Source of the DNA: Rhizobiales bacterium GAS188
GTDB lineage: Bacteria > Pseudomonadota > Alphaproteobacteria > Rhizobiales > Beijerinckiaceae
Direction of reading: 5' to 3'
DNA length: 64,000 nucleotides
Assembly: GCA_900104855.1 (NCBI GenBank)
Contig: FNSS01000001.1
Location: forward strand, 3,224,001 to 3,288,000
A model generated the notes under the pieces. It was not told the origin of the DNA. It worked only from the letters and a program-made list of their open reading frames with translations, and did not search any database. Positions 28,327-36,520 of this stretch are shown in pieces (within the stretch, counting starts at the first letter, position 1; each line of letters begins with the position of its first letter). Position numbers and translations under genes: made by a program.

Positions 28327-29711
28327 CCCATCCTTCCATGCGGTCGCGTGGCGGCTTGCGCAGCTTCGGCAGAGACCAGTTGCGCGAGCGCGGCTTTCGC
28401 CGCCTCGAGGCTCAGCCCCGCGCGGCTCGGCGCATCGCCCGCCCTCCCGTCGAGGACGAGATCGTAGCGCCCTTCGCGCCCGACCAAGATCACCCTCGTG
28501 GCCTCGCCGCGCGCGCATCCCTTGAGGCAGCCCGATAGGTGCAAGCCGATGCCGGCGCAAGCCAGTTGCCGGGCGAGCGGCGCGAGGACAAGCGCATCCT
28601 CACGCGTCGCGACCGTGGAGCGCGCGCAGGCCGGCCGTCCCGGACAGGCCGCGACCGCAAGCCTCGGATCGCGCGCTGTCGCGATCAGGCCATGGCGGGC
28701 GAATCTGGCTCGCAGCCATGTTGCCGTTCCCGCATCGATCCCAGCGATCAGTAAAGCGCGCCAGGGCGTGAGCCGGATCTCGGCGCCGACCTCTTCGACG
28801 CCCTCCGCGACCACATCGAGCTGATCGGCCGTGAGCCGCCCGAAAGTCGCGCCGATGCCGAGATAGCCGGTCGCAGCATCGAGGCGGTGGAAACCGATAG
28901 ACGCACTGGGACCGCGACCGTCTCGGTCTCCCTTTCTTTCCGACGCGCACGCCAGGTCGGCTGTCTCAAGAGCGGGCGGGACGCCCGCGGTCCCAGGGAT
29001 CGGCGCTAGCGTAGCGCGCAGCAGCGCCGCCGCGTCCGGGCGTCGGACGAGATCGCGCATTCGTCCCGGTAGGACTTCGCTCTCCTGGCGCAGACCGAGG
29101 AAGGCATGCGCGAGCGCGGCCGCGACCTCAGCGAGATCGGCGGCCGCGCAAACCCCACAGGCCACGGCGTCGTGGGCAGCGCCGCCGAGCGTCACGGCGA
29201 AAGCGGGTCCGACCGAGCCGCGCAGCGCCGTGAAGCGGATATCGGCTCTCACATCATCGAGACCGAGCCTGCCGCCATCATCGACGGTGAGGCAGAATTT
29301 CGCCGGCAGCGCCCGCAGCGCCTCGTCGCAGGCGAGGCGCTCCCGCAGCGCTGCGACGATGGGGCGGATATCGCAGACGGCACTCGGATCGATGCCGGCG
29401 AGCGGGCTGGCCAGGATGTCGCGCGAGGCCCCGGTCTCGCCGGCGGGGTCCGTAAGCCCGAGCCCGGCCAGAGCATCGATCAGGGCAGGCAGGGTCGCCT
29501 CGCTCACGCCGCGTATTTGCAGATTGCCGCGCTGCGTCAAATCGACGAAGCCATTGCCGAAGCGGCGTGCGCCCGAGGCTACGCCGCGCAGCAGCTCGGC
29601 GGAGACGATCCCGCCGGGAATAGCGATACGCGCCAGCAGCCCGTCGCCGCTCGGCATCGGGCGCAGCAGGCTCGGGCACCAGCCGCGACGCAGCTCGGCC
29701 GGGGCGCTCAC
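28323..29711 (-). CDS. cobG: precorrin-3B synthase (oxygen-dependent)
   Basis: A 462-residue sulfite/nitrite-reductase-like flavin-free iron-sulfur enzyme that hydroxylates C20 of precorrin-3A and forms the lactone using O2; it defines the aerobic cobalamin route. N-terminal half: [22 protein letters not shown]. The [4Fe-4S] and heme-type motif reads CPGRPAC (Cys 356 and 362) and SGCLKGC (Cys 395 and 399). Residues about 239-268 are encoded by a palindromic repeat (family B) inserted in frame, beginning near [14 protein letters not shown], in a loop between the two half-domains. Coupled by ATGA to cobN upstream and cobH downstream. Confidence 0.93.
   Translation of the reverse strand: MSAPAELRRGWCPSLLRPMPSGDGLLARIAIPGGIVSAELLRGVASGARRFGNGFVDLTQRGNLQIRGVSEATLPALIDALAGLGLTDPAGETGASRDILASPLAGIDPSAVCDIRPIVAALRERLACDEALRALPAKFCLTVDDGGRLGLDDVRADIRFTALRGSVGPAFAVTLGGAAHDAVACGVCAAADLAEVAAALAHAFLGLRQESEVLPGRMRDLVRRPDAAALLRATLAPIPGTAGVPPALETADLACASERKGDRDGRGPSASIGFHRLDAATGYLGIGATFGRLTADQLDVVAEGVEEVGAEIRLTPWRALLIAGIDAGTATWLRARFARHGLIATARDPRLAVAACPGRPACARSTVATREDALVLAPLARQLACAGIGLHLSGCLKGCARGEATRVILVGREGRYDLVLDGRAGDAPSRAGLSLEAAKAALAQLVSAEAAQAATRPHGRMG
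28906..28996. repeat. palindromic element, family B copy 1, inside cobG
   Basis: A 91-base element with inverted ends CTGGGACCGCG and CGCGGTCCCAG and internal G/C-rich segments (GACCGTCTCGGTC at one side; AGAGCGGGCGGGACGCCCG at the other). A second copy lies just after the DUF427 gene at 35366-35451 in the opposite orientation. The copy in cobG keeps the reading frame open and adds about 30 residues. Confidence 0.85.
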
Positions 29712-32700
29712 GGCCGGGTCTCCAGCATCTCGGCGAGGCGCGCCGCCGAGGAGTTGCGGCGCGACACCCAGAAGCCGCGCCGGGCCGCTTCGGCAAAGCG
29801 TGCCGCGATGGCGCGCGCGGCTTGCGGATTGGCCTGTTGCAGGAAGTCGCGCACGCGCTCATCGCCGCAGGTCGCGTCATAGACGAGGTCGAAATGCCGG
29901 CTCGACACCGCCTGCGTCGTCGCCGCGAAGGCGAAGAGATTATCGACCGTCTCGGCGATCTCGGCGGCGCCGCGAAAGCCATGCCGCATCTGGCCTTCGA
30001 TCCAGCGCGGATTGGCGGCCCGGCCGCGCACCACCCGGGCGATCTCCTCGGCGAGCGTGCGCACCACGCTTAGCTCGGGCCGCGAAGTGTCGGCATGGTA
30101 GAGGGCGGGCTCGGCGCCGAGCGAGGCGGCGGCGGCCGCGAAGCCGCCCTCATGCTCGGCGAAGGCATCGGCGTCGAGCACATCCTGGCCCGCCATGTCC
30201 TGGACATGCAGGAAGGCGTCGGCGCTGGCGACCCGGGCCCGGAAGGCGTCTCGCGCCGGCCGGCCCTCGGCGGCCTCCGCCCCATAGGCATGCGAGGTCG
30301 CCGCGAGATAGGCCTCACCGAGATCCTCGCGTGAGGCGGACGCATCCTGGGCCAGCATATTGGCGAGCCCGATCCCATAGGCGCCGGGCGCCGCGCCGAA
30401 GATGCGGGCGGCCGCAAAACCACGCTCCGCGGCCGGATGAGCGCGCAACGCGGCGGCGAGCGGATTGTCCGCCACCTCCTCGTCGAGCTCGGCGACCTTG
30501 CGCACCGCCTGGTCGAACAGCGCGATCTGGGTCGGGAAGACGTCGCGGAACAGGCCCGAGATGCGCAAGGTCACGTCGACGCGCGGGCGGCCGAGCTTGG
30601 CGAGCGGCAGGATCTCGAAGCCCGACACGCGCGTCGAGGCATTATCCCAGAGCGGCCGCACGCCGATCAGCGCCAGCGCCTGGGCGAGATCGTCGCCGCC
30701 GGTGCGCATGCTGGCCGAGCCCCACAGATCGATGACGATGCGCCGCGGCCAGTCGCCCTGGTCCTGGGCGTGGCGGGTCATCACCTCGGTCGCGGTGCGG
30801 CTGCCGATCTCCCAGGCGGTGCGGGTCGGCACGGCGCGCGGATCGATGGTGTAGAGGTTGCGCCCGGTCGGCAACACATCGAGGCGCCCGCGCGAGGGGG
30901 CGCCGGCCGGCCCCGGCTCGACGAAACGCCCGTCGAGCGCCCGCAACAGGCCAGCCATCTCCTCGGGCGCATCCAAGCCGAAGACATGCAGCCCGTCGCC
31001 GATGCGCATCTCCTTGAGGTCGCAGAGCCAGGCATCGAGCTTCGCCAGCGTCTCCATCGGATCGCCGCCAACGGCAAGGCCAAGTTCCTCGGCGAGCCCA
31101 GCCTCGGCGGCCTTGGCGAGGATCGCCTCGGCGAGCAGCAAGGCGCGGCGGCGGTCGAGCGATTGCGCGCTCGCATATTCGTCGAACAGGGCTTCGAGCT
31201 CGCCGACGGCGCCATGGCTTCCGGCCTCGATCAGGGGCGGCGTCATATGGCCGATGGTGACCGCAGCGATGCGGCGCTTGGCTTGCGCTGCCTCGCCGGG
31301 ATTATTGACGATGAAGGGGTAGATCACCGGCATCGGGCCGAGCACGGCCTCGGGCGCGCAGGAATCGGACAGCGCGACGGACTTGCCGGGCAGCCATTCG
31401 AGCGTGCCATGCGTGCCGCAATGGATCATGGCGTCGATGCGCTCGGCTTCGCGCAGCCACAGATAGAAGGCGATATAGGCATGCCGTGGCGGCAGGTTCG
31501 CGTCGTGATAGTCGCTCTTGCGGCTCGCGAGGCGGCCGCGATCGGGCTGCAGGGCGATGGTCATAGCGCCGCATCTGACGATCAGGAACGCGAACGCACC
31601 CGCCTGCACCGCTGGATCATCCTCGGGAGCCCCCCAGTTGGCCATGACGGACGCCCTGAAGGAAGCGGGCAGGCGTTCGAACAGGCGCCGATAGGCCTCG
31701 AGGCTCAGCCGGCCGTGCTCCGCGCCGGTCGACAGTCCCGTGAGCGCCGCCATCAACTCCGCCGCGTCCGGTATCGCGCCGCTGCCGTAGCCCGCCTGGC
31801 GCAGCCCCTCGGCGATGGCGATCACGCTGCGCGGTGCGTCGAGGCCGACCGCATAGCCGGCGCGTCCGGCCTTGCCCGGGTAATCCGACAGGACACAGGC
31901 GAGGCGACGCTCGCTGGCCGGCAGACGGCGCAGCCGCGCCCAGGCGGCGGCGAGCTCGGCCACATGCGCCACGCGCGAGGCTTCGGGCTGATGGGCGAGG
32001 CGGGTGAATTGCAGCGCCTCGCGCCGTTCGGCCTCGCCCTTGAAGGAGATGCAGCCTGCGAGGATTCGCCCGTCGATTTCGGGTAGAACGATGTTCATGG
32101 CGAGATCCGCGGCACTCAACCCCCGCGTTCCGGCGCGCCACTGCGCCGCGCTCGAGCCGGAGAGCACCACTTGCAGCACGGGGCAATCGGCGAGGTCGAG
32201 CACGCTGCCGCCGTCGAGCCGCGCCGAGAAGGCGGTCGTGTTGAGGATCACGTCCGGGCGGGTCGCTGCGAGAAAGCGGCCGAGCGGAGAGGCTGCTTCC
32301 TGATCCTTGAGGCTGGTCACGAAGACGGCCGAGACCGCAAAGCCCCGCGCCTCGAGCGCATCGGCCAGCGCCGCGACCGGGAGCGTATCGGCCGCGAGCA
32401 GCGCCGAGCGATAGATCAAGATCGCGGCGCGCGGCGCTCCGTCGCTTGCCTGCCGGGAAGCCGCTTCGAACAGGCCGAAGGCCGGCACGGGTTGCGGCTC
32501 GCGCCAATCGAGGGGGCCGTCGAGGCGATGCGCAATGCAGCGCAGGAGCTCGCGCAGATTGTCCGGCCCGCCATTCTGCAGATAGGCGAAGAGGCGCGCG
32601 AGCTCAGGTTTGGCCAAAGTCGAGGCGGTGTCGAGCCTCGCATCCTCGCGACCATCGCCCGGCACCACCGCGAGCTCAAAGCCGTGCTGGCGGGCGGCGC

Positions 32701-33004
32701 GCCCGAATTCCTCGACGCCGTAACGCCAATAGTCGAGGCCGCCCAGGAGGCGCACCAGCACGAAGCGGGCCTGCGATGCCGTCTCGTCGAGATAGCGGTC
32801 GACCGAGAAAGGATGACGCAGAGCTGCGAGACTGGCGAGGCGCAGGCTCGGTAGGCTCACCTTGCCGTCGTCCCAGGCAGCGGCGATGCCCGCGAGATCG
32901 CTGTCCGAGAAGGAGAGGAAGACGATATCGGCCGGCGTCTGCGCCAGATCGACCGCTTCGACGGTTTCGTCGAGCGATCGTGTCTCGGTGCGCAGGAGAT
33001 GCAT
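29708..33004 (-). CDS. cobN: cobaltochelatase large subunit
   Basis: A 1098-residue H-type chelatase subunit, related to magnesium chelatase BchH, which binds hydrogenobyrinic a,c-diamide and inserts cobalt with the AAA+ subunits CobS and CobT (not encoded here). Typical segments are LLGGLDYWRYGVEEF near residue 88, MIHCGTHGTLEWLPGKSVALS near residues 524-544, YPFIVNNPGEAAQAKRR, and IDLWGSASMRTGGDDLAQAL near residue 760. It is somewhat shorter than the best studied CobN proteins (about 1270 residues). Coupled to cobG by ATGA; starts 11 bases after the cobW stop. Confidence 0.95.
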   Translation of the reverse strand: MHLLRTETRSLDETVEAVDLAQTPADIVFLSFSDSDLAGIAAAWDDGKVSLPSLRLASLAALRHPFSVDRYLDETASQARFVLVRLLGGLDYWRYGVEEFGRAARQHGFELAVVPGDGREDARLDTASTLAKPELARLFAYLQNGGPDNLRELLRCIAHRLDGPLDWREPQPVPAFGLFEAASRQASDGAPRAAILIYRSALLAADTLPVAALADALEARGFAVSAVFVTSLKDQEAASPLGRFLAATRPDVILNTTAFSARLDGGSVLDLADCPVLQVVLSGSSAAQWRAGTRGLSAADLAMNIVLPEIDGRILAGCISFKGEAERREALQFTRLAHQPEASRVAHVAELAAAWARLRRLPASERRLACVLSDYPGKAGRAGYAVGLDAPRSVIAIAEGLRQAGYGSGAIPDAAELMAALTGLSTGAEHGRLSLEAYRRLFERLPASFRASVMANWGAPEDDPAVQAGAFAFLIVRCGAMTIALQPDRGRLASRKSDYHDANLPPRHAYIAFYLWLREAERIDAMIHCGTHGTLEWLPGKSVALSDSCAPEAVLGPMPVIYPFIVNNPGEAAQAKRRIAAVTIGHMTPPLIEAGSHGAVGELEALFDEYASAQSLDRRRALLLAEAILAKAAEAGLAEELGLAVGGDPMETLAKLDAWLCDLKEMRIGDGLHVFGLDAPEEMAGLLRALDGRFVEPGPAGAPSRGRLDVLPTGRNLYTIDPRAVPTRTAWEIGSRTATEVMTRHAQDQGDWPRRIVIDLWGSASMRTGGDDLAQALALIGVRPLWDNASTRVSGFEILPLAKLGRPRVDVTLRISGLFRDVFPTQIALFDQAVRKVAELDEEVADNPLAAALRAHPAAERGFAAARIFGAAPGAYGIGLANMLAQDASASREDLGEAYLAATSHAYGAEAAEGRPARDAFRARVASADAFLHVQDMAGQDVLDADAFAEHEGGFAAAAASLGAEPALYHADTSRPELSVVRTLAEEIARVVRGRAANPRWIEGQMRHGFRGAAEIAETVDNLFAFAATTQAVSSRHFDLVYDATCGDERVRDFLQQANPQAARAIAARFAEAARRGFWVSRRNSSAARLAEMLETRP

Positions 33005-33015
33005 GCGGATCCGGC

Positions 33016-34083
33016 TTAAGCGTTGATCGCCGTGGTGATCGCGGCGCGGTCGATGCCTTTCTCGCCGATCACCACGAGGCGGCCGCGCCGCTCCTCGCCG
33101 TTCCAGGGCCGGTCGAATTGCTGGCGGAAGCGCCGACCGACGCCCTGCACCAGGAGCCGCATCGGCTTGCCGCGCACTTCGAGGAAGCCCTTCATGCGCA
33201 ACACGTCATGGTCGGCCGCGATCTCGGCGAGCTTGGCGACGAAAGCGGCCGGATCGCCGATCGGCGGCAGCTCGACGACGAAGCTGTCGAAATCGTCATG
33301 GTCGTGCTCGGGCTCGGCATCGTGATGCGAGGGGCGCGCCGCGAGGTCATCCTCGGCGGCGGCCGCAAGCCCGAGCAGCACGGCCGGCTCGATGCGTCCC
33401 TCGCGGGTCGCGACCACCTTCACGGCGCGTGGTACGGTGCCGACGATCTCGCCGCGCAGCCGCTTGGCCTCGTCCGCATCGACGAGATCGGCCTTGTTGA
33501 GCACGATCAGGTCGGCGCATAGGAGCTGGTCCTCATAGACCTCCTCCAGCGGGTTGTCGTGGTCGACCGAGGGGTCCGCGGCGCGTTGGCGGGCGAGCTT
33601 CACCGGGTCGTCCGCGAAGCGACCGGCCGACACCGCGGCCGCATCGACGACCGCGATGACGCCGTCGACCGTCAGCCTCGAGCGCACCGACGGCCAGTCG
33701 AAGGCTTTCACCAGTGGTTTGGGCAGAGCGAGCCCCGAGGTCTCGACGATGATGTGCTCGGGCTTAGGATCGCGCGCCAGCAGCGCCTCGATGGCCGGAA
33801 CGAAATCATCCGCGACCGTGCAGCACAGGCAGCCATTGGCCAATTCGACGATGTTCTCTTCCGGGCAGCTGTCGATGCCGCAGGAGCGCAAGATGTCGCC
33901 GTCGACGCCGACATCGCCGAATTCGTTGACGATCAGCGCCAGGCGCCGTCCGCCCGCATGTTCGAGCAGATGGCGGATCAGCGTGGTCTTGCCGGCACCC
34001 AGGAAGCCGGTGACGATGGTGACAGGGGTCTTGACGGTGACGGAAGTCTGGTTCGTCACAGAAGCATTGGCGAGCGACGTCAT
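33016..34083 (-). CDS. cobW: CobW-type GTPase metallochaperone
   Basis: A 355-residue COG0523 G3E GTPase. Walker A GFLGAGKTT at residues 26-34, the metal-binding GCLCC motif at residues 84-88, the NKxD motif in VLNKADLVDADE, and a His/Asp/Glu-rich stretch (HHDAEPEHDHDD) before the C-terminal CobW domain. Family members supply Co(II) to cobaltochelatase, which fits its position directly before cobN. The ATG at 34083 overlaps the stop of the DUF1636 gene (ATGA); an earlier ORF start lies inside that gene. Confidence 0.94.
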   Translation of the reverse strand: MTSLANASVTNQTSVTVKTPVTIVTGFLGAGKTTLIRHLLEHAGGRRLALIVNEFGDVGVDGDILRSCGIDSCPEENIVELANGCLCCTVADDFVPAIEALLARDPKPEHIIVETSGLALPKPLVKAFDWPSVRSRLTVDGVIAVVDAAAVSAGRFADDPVKLARQRAADPSVDHDNPLEEVYEDQLLCADLIVLNKADLVDADEAKRLRGEIVGTVPRAVKVVATREGRIEPAVLLGLAAAAEDDLAARPSHHDAEPEHDHDDFDSFVVELPPIGDPAAFVAKLAEIAADHDVLRMKGFLEVRGKPMRLLVQGVGRRFRQQFDRPWNGEERRGRLVVIGEKGIDRAAITTAINA

Positions 34084-34508
34084 TCGGCGGCCTCCGGCAG
34101 ATCGGCGAGGGGGTTGGCGGGAAATGGGGGGATGCGCGCCACCACACCCTTCTTCAGGGCGTCGGGGCGCTGCTTCCAGGGAATGAGCCCGTCGGGGGCG
34201 GCCGCATAGAGTGCAGCCGCATCGAGGATCGCGTTCGCCGTGGAATCGTCCGGCGCGAAATCGCCATACACATAGGTCCATTTGCCGGCGGCCGAGAAGC
34301 CGATCGTGCAAGGGCGCTTGCAGACGCTGAGGCATTCGACCGGCAAAAGCGTGATCGGCAAGAACTCGACCTGATCAGCGCGACGCCCCTGAGCCTGCCG
34401 CAAGGCGTCGTAGAGGCGGGCGCCGGCACGCTCGCGCATGGGCTCGGCGGCCTCGCCGGGCAAGCGGCAGGTCACGCAGATATGGATGGAGGTCGCTATA
34501 TCCGACAT
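34080..34508 (-). CDS. DUF1636 ferredoxin-like protein, first gene of the B12 riboswitch operon
   Basis: A 142-residue protein of the DUF1636 family. It has cysteines in IHICVTCRLPGEA (residues 10 and 13) and CLSVCKRPC near residue 60, arranged like the thioredoxin-like [2Fe-2S] ferredoxins, followed by TIGFSAAGKWTYVYGDF. The family repeatedly occurs with cobalamin genes and is poorly characterised. Being the first gene after the riboswitch and coupled to cobW, it is likely to serve corrin synthesis, perhaps as an electron carrier for CobG or for cobalt reduction, or in cobalt handling. The role is inference. Confidence 0.82.
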   Translation of the reverse strand: MSDIATSIHICVTCRLPGEAAEPMRERAGARLYDALRQAQGRRADQVEFLPITLLPVECLSVCKRPCTIGFSAAGKWTYVYGDFAPDDSTANAILDAAALYAAAPDGLIPWKQRPDALKKGVVARIPPFPANPLADLPEAAE

Positions 34509-34586
34509 AGTCCCGATGCTCCCGGCGCTCGGCCTTGCTTGCCGTTTCCTGGGGTGCATCGTGCCGGGCGTGTGGAACCGCCCAGC

Positions 34587-34616
34587 GTTCGGCCGCGCCG
34601 AAGCGCGGCGCCGAAC
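34587..34616 (-). promoter_or_regulatory. UUCG-capped hairpin in the riboswitch leader
   Basis: In the RNA, GTTCGG and CCGCGC pair with GCGCGG and CCGAAC around a TTCG tetraloop, with a two-base bulge. It lies between the B12 aptamer and the first gene. There is no U-run, so it is not a classic intrinsic terminator; it may be part of the expression platform or the leader fold that controls access to the ribosome site. Confidence 0.5.
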
Positions 34617-34651
34617 CGCCTCCGGGGCGCCCCGCCCGGCGGCTTGCTGCT

Positions 34652-34862
34652 GGCAATGGCAGGTCTCCTGGCTCGCGGATCATCGCCTCGCGCTGCCTTC
34701 CCGGGGCCGGTCTGTCGGCTTCCAGTGGCGTCGTTGCGCGGAGCTCACCGCTTACAGTTGCGGGGGCAGCTGCGGCATTGGCACGGCGTCCGGGACACGA
34801 AGATCCGAAACGCCAAGCCTCACCGCATTCCCTTTTCACCCCTCCTCGAGGGGACCAATGCT
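34652..34862 (-). promoter_or_regulatory. cobalamin riboswitch
   Basis: Read on the minus strand, the leader holds the conserved cobalamin aptamer in order: GGTGAAAAGGGAATGCGGTG (near 34841-34821), GCTGCCCCCGCAACTGTAAG (near 34771-34752), GCCACTGG and GGGAAGG in the middle, and the B12 box AGCCAGGAGACCTGCC at 34673-34658. The order and spacing match the class over roughly 205 bases. It precedes the DUF1636-cobW-cobN-cobGHIJ run and should shut it down when adenosylcobalamin is plentiful. Confidence 0.97.
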
Positions 34863-34869
34863 GGGGCTA

Positions 34870-34899
34870 GAGATAGAGGTGCGGCGAGGCGGGTGTCAA
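34870..34899 (-). promoter_or_regulatory. predicted sigma-70 promoter of the cobalamin operon
   Basis: TTGACA (34899-34894, minus strand) and TATCTC (34875-34870) are separated by 18 bases. The predicted transcription start falls a few bases before the riboswitch aptamer, which is where it should be. The fit of box quality, spacing and position makes this one of the better supported promoters in the window. Confidence 0.7.
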
Positions 34900-34988
34900 T
34901 CCGCAAGCCTTGTAACAGCCGAGGCCTTGTAGCGGTACTTGGCCGAACTATGTTCAGGCGGTCTCGAACACCGTTCAGGAGAATTCGC

Positions 34989-35363
34989 ATGACGTCACGA
35001 TCCGTCGGCGGCACGCCCGAGCATCCGATCACGGTCGATGCCGGTAAGGGCCGCACCAAGGTGAGTTGGAAAGGCGCCGTCATCGCCGATAGCGCCGCAG
35101 CGCTCGACCTCAAGGAGGCGTCCTATCCGGTCGTGAAATATGTGCCGCGCGCCGACGCCGATATGAGCCTTTTGCGGCGCACCACCCATACGAGCCATTG
35201 CCCCTATAAGGGGGATGCGAGCTATTTCTCGATCGTGGTGGATGGCGAGGTCTCGGAGAACGCCGTCTGGACCTATGAGAACCCGCTCCCGGGCGTTGCC
35301 GCCATCAAGGAGCATCTGGCTTTCTATCCGAGCCGCGTCGATCGCATCGACGAGCTCGGCTGA
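34989..35363 (+). CDS. DUF427 domain protein
   Basis: A 124-residue single-domain protein of the DUF427 family, recognised by KVSWKGAVIADSAAAL near residue 24, YPVVKYVPRADADMSLL, HTSHCPYKGDASYFSI near residues 68-83 and VWTYENPLPGVAAIKEHLAFYP near residues 94-115. The family is common and its biochemical role is unclear. The ATG at 34989 has AGGAG 8 bases upstream. It is divergent from the cobalamin operon across 480 bases that hold the riboswitch and promoter. A family B palindrome begins just after its stop. Confidence 0.88.
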   Translation: MTSRSVGGTPEHPITVDAGKGRTKVSWKGAVIADSAAALDLKEASYPVVKYVPRADADMSLLRRTTHTSHCPYKGDASYFSIVVDGEVSENAVWTYENPLPGVAAIKEHLAFYPSRVDRIDELG

Positions 35364-35365
35364 GG

Positions 35366-35451
35366 CTGGGACCGCGGGCGTCCCGCCCGCTCTTGCGAAC
35401 GGCGAGGTCTCCACGCAGGGAAGAAGGGCGACCGAGACGGTCGCGGTCCCA
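35366..35451. repeat. palindromic element, family B copy 2
   Basis: Inverted ends CTGGGACCGCG and CGCGGTCCCA with internal CGGGCGTCCCGCCCG and GACCGAGACGGTC palindromes. It begins two bases after the DUF427 stop and is the reverse orientation of the copy inside cobG. Sharing of both ends and of the internal arms shows the same element. Confidence 0.85.
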
Positions 35452-35484
35452 AGCTAGCCCGCAAGCGGGGAGAAGGAGCTCCGC

Positions 35485-36198
35485 TTACTCCTTCGGCTTC
35501 AAGTCCTTGAGCTTGGCGAAGACGCTGTCGGCGTCGATGCGCTCTTCGGCGGGCTTCGGCGCCGAAGGCGCGAAGGTCGGCAGTTTCTCGGCAGGCTCCG
35601 CGGGCTTCGTCCGGGCCGCGGTGATCTCAGCCGGCAGCAGGGTCGCGCCCGTCTCCAGCACGACCACCGGCTTGTCCTTGGCGGCGCGCGCCACTTCCAT
35701 GTCGAGATCGATCTGCGAGCACAGGCCGAGCGTCACCGGGTCGAGCGGCTGCAGGCTCGGCGAATTCCAATGGGTGCGCTCGCGCACCGCCTCGATTGTC
35801 GATTTGGTGGTGCCGACGAGGCGCGAGATCTGCGCATCCTTCAGCTCGCCATGGTTGCGCAACAGCCAGAGAATGGCATTCGGCCGATCCTGGCGGCGTG
35901 ACAGGGGCGTGTAGCGCGGCCCCTTCGTCTTGCGCTTCACCTCGGGCAGATGCACCTTGCTCTGCGCCATCTTGAGCGTGTGGCCGGGGTCCCGCTCGGC
36001 CTTGACGATCTCCTCGCGTGTTAACTGGCCGGTGAGCACCGGGTCGAGCCCCTTGATGCCGGCCGCGACCTCGCCATCGGCGATGCTTTTCACCTCGAGC
36101 GGGTGCAAATGACAGAATTCGGCGATCTGCTCGAAGCTGAGCGAGGTGTTGTCGACCAGCCAGACGGCGGTCGCTTTCGGCATCAACAAGAGGGCCAC
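35485..36198 (-). CDS. DUF1013 protein, TrcR-like cell-cycle/RNA polymerase-associated regulator
   Basis: A 237-residue protein with LMPKATAVWLVDNTSLSFEQ near the start and AEFCHLHPLEVKSIADGEVA, the hallmark of the alphaproteobacterial DUF1013 family. Its Caulobacter member (TrcR) has been reported to travel with RNA polymerase and influence the cell cycle; this is recalled, not checked here. A second region, PNAILWLLRNHGELKDAQISRLVGTTKSTIEAV, looks like a helix-turn-helix. The C-terminus is Ala/Pro/Lys-rich. The GTG at 36198 is chosen: GGGGAGG lies upstream and family proteins begin at this point; an earlier ATG would add 31 unrelated residues. Confidence 0.88.
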   Translation of the reverse strand: MALLLMPKATAVWLVDNTSLSFEQIAEFCHLHPLEVKSIADGEVAAGIKGLDPVLTGQLTREEIVKAERDPGHTLKMAQSKVHLPEVKRKTKGPRYTPLSRRQDRPNAILWLLRNHGELKDAQISRLVGTTKSTIEAVRERTHWNSPSLQPLDPVTLGLCSQIDLDMEVARAAKDKPVVVLETGATLLPAEITAARTKPAEPAEKLPTFAPSAPKPAEERIDADSVFAKLKDLKPKE

Positions 36199-36360
36199 GG
36201 AGAAAACCTCCCCTTCGTTCGGATGACGTCTATCCTGAAAGCACATATCCCTTCGGCCCCGGCTCGGCCGAGGCCGGAGCATCCTTCGCATACAGAACCG
36301 AGGGAATATTGGGGCATATAGGCGTTTTGGCCGGTCATGGCAATGTGACCGGTCGAAGCT

Positions 36361-36503
36361 CCTTCTCCCCGCGCTTGCGGGGAGAAGGCGGGGATGAGGG
36401 GCTTGATGATTTCGAGCCAGCGCTGCGGCTAACCGCCCAGCCCCTCACCCGCTCCCTCGGCTAAAGCCTGGGGATCGACCTCTCCCCGCAAGCGGGGCGA
36501 GGT
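36361..36503. repeat. composite palindromic element, family A copy 3
   Basis: Hairpins CCTTCTCCCCGC...GCGGGGAGAAGG (36361-36388) and a CCTCTCCCCGC...GCGGGGCGAGG hairpin (36479-36503) flank a centre with GGGATGAGGGGC and GCCCCTCACCC. It fills much of the 322-base gap between the antiporter stop and the DUF1013 start; the remaining bases near 36199-36360 show no other feature apart from the DUF1013 ribosome site. Confidence 0.85.
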
Positions 36504-36520
36504 GAAAGGCGCCGGCCCTC

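Noticed and set aside
28320-28560. Longer CobH start upstream
   Set aside because: The extra codons lie inside cobG in another frame; the ATGA-overlap start at 28326 matches the family.
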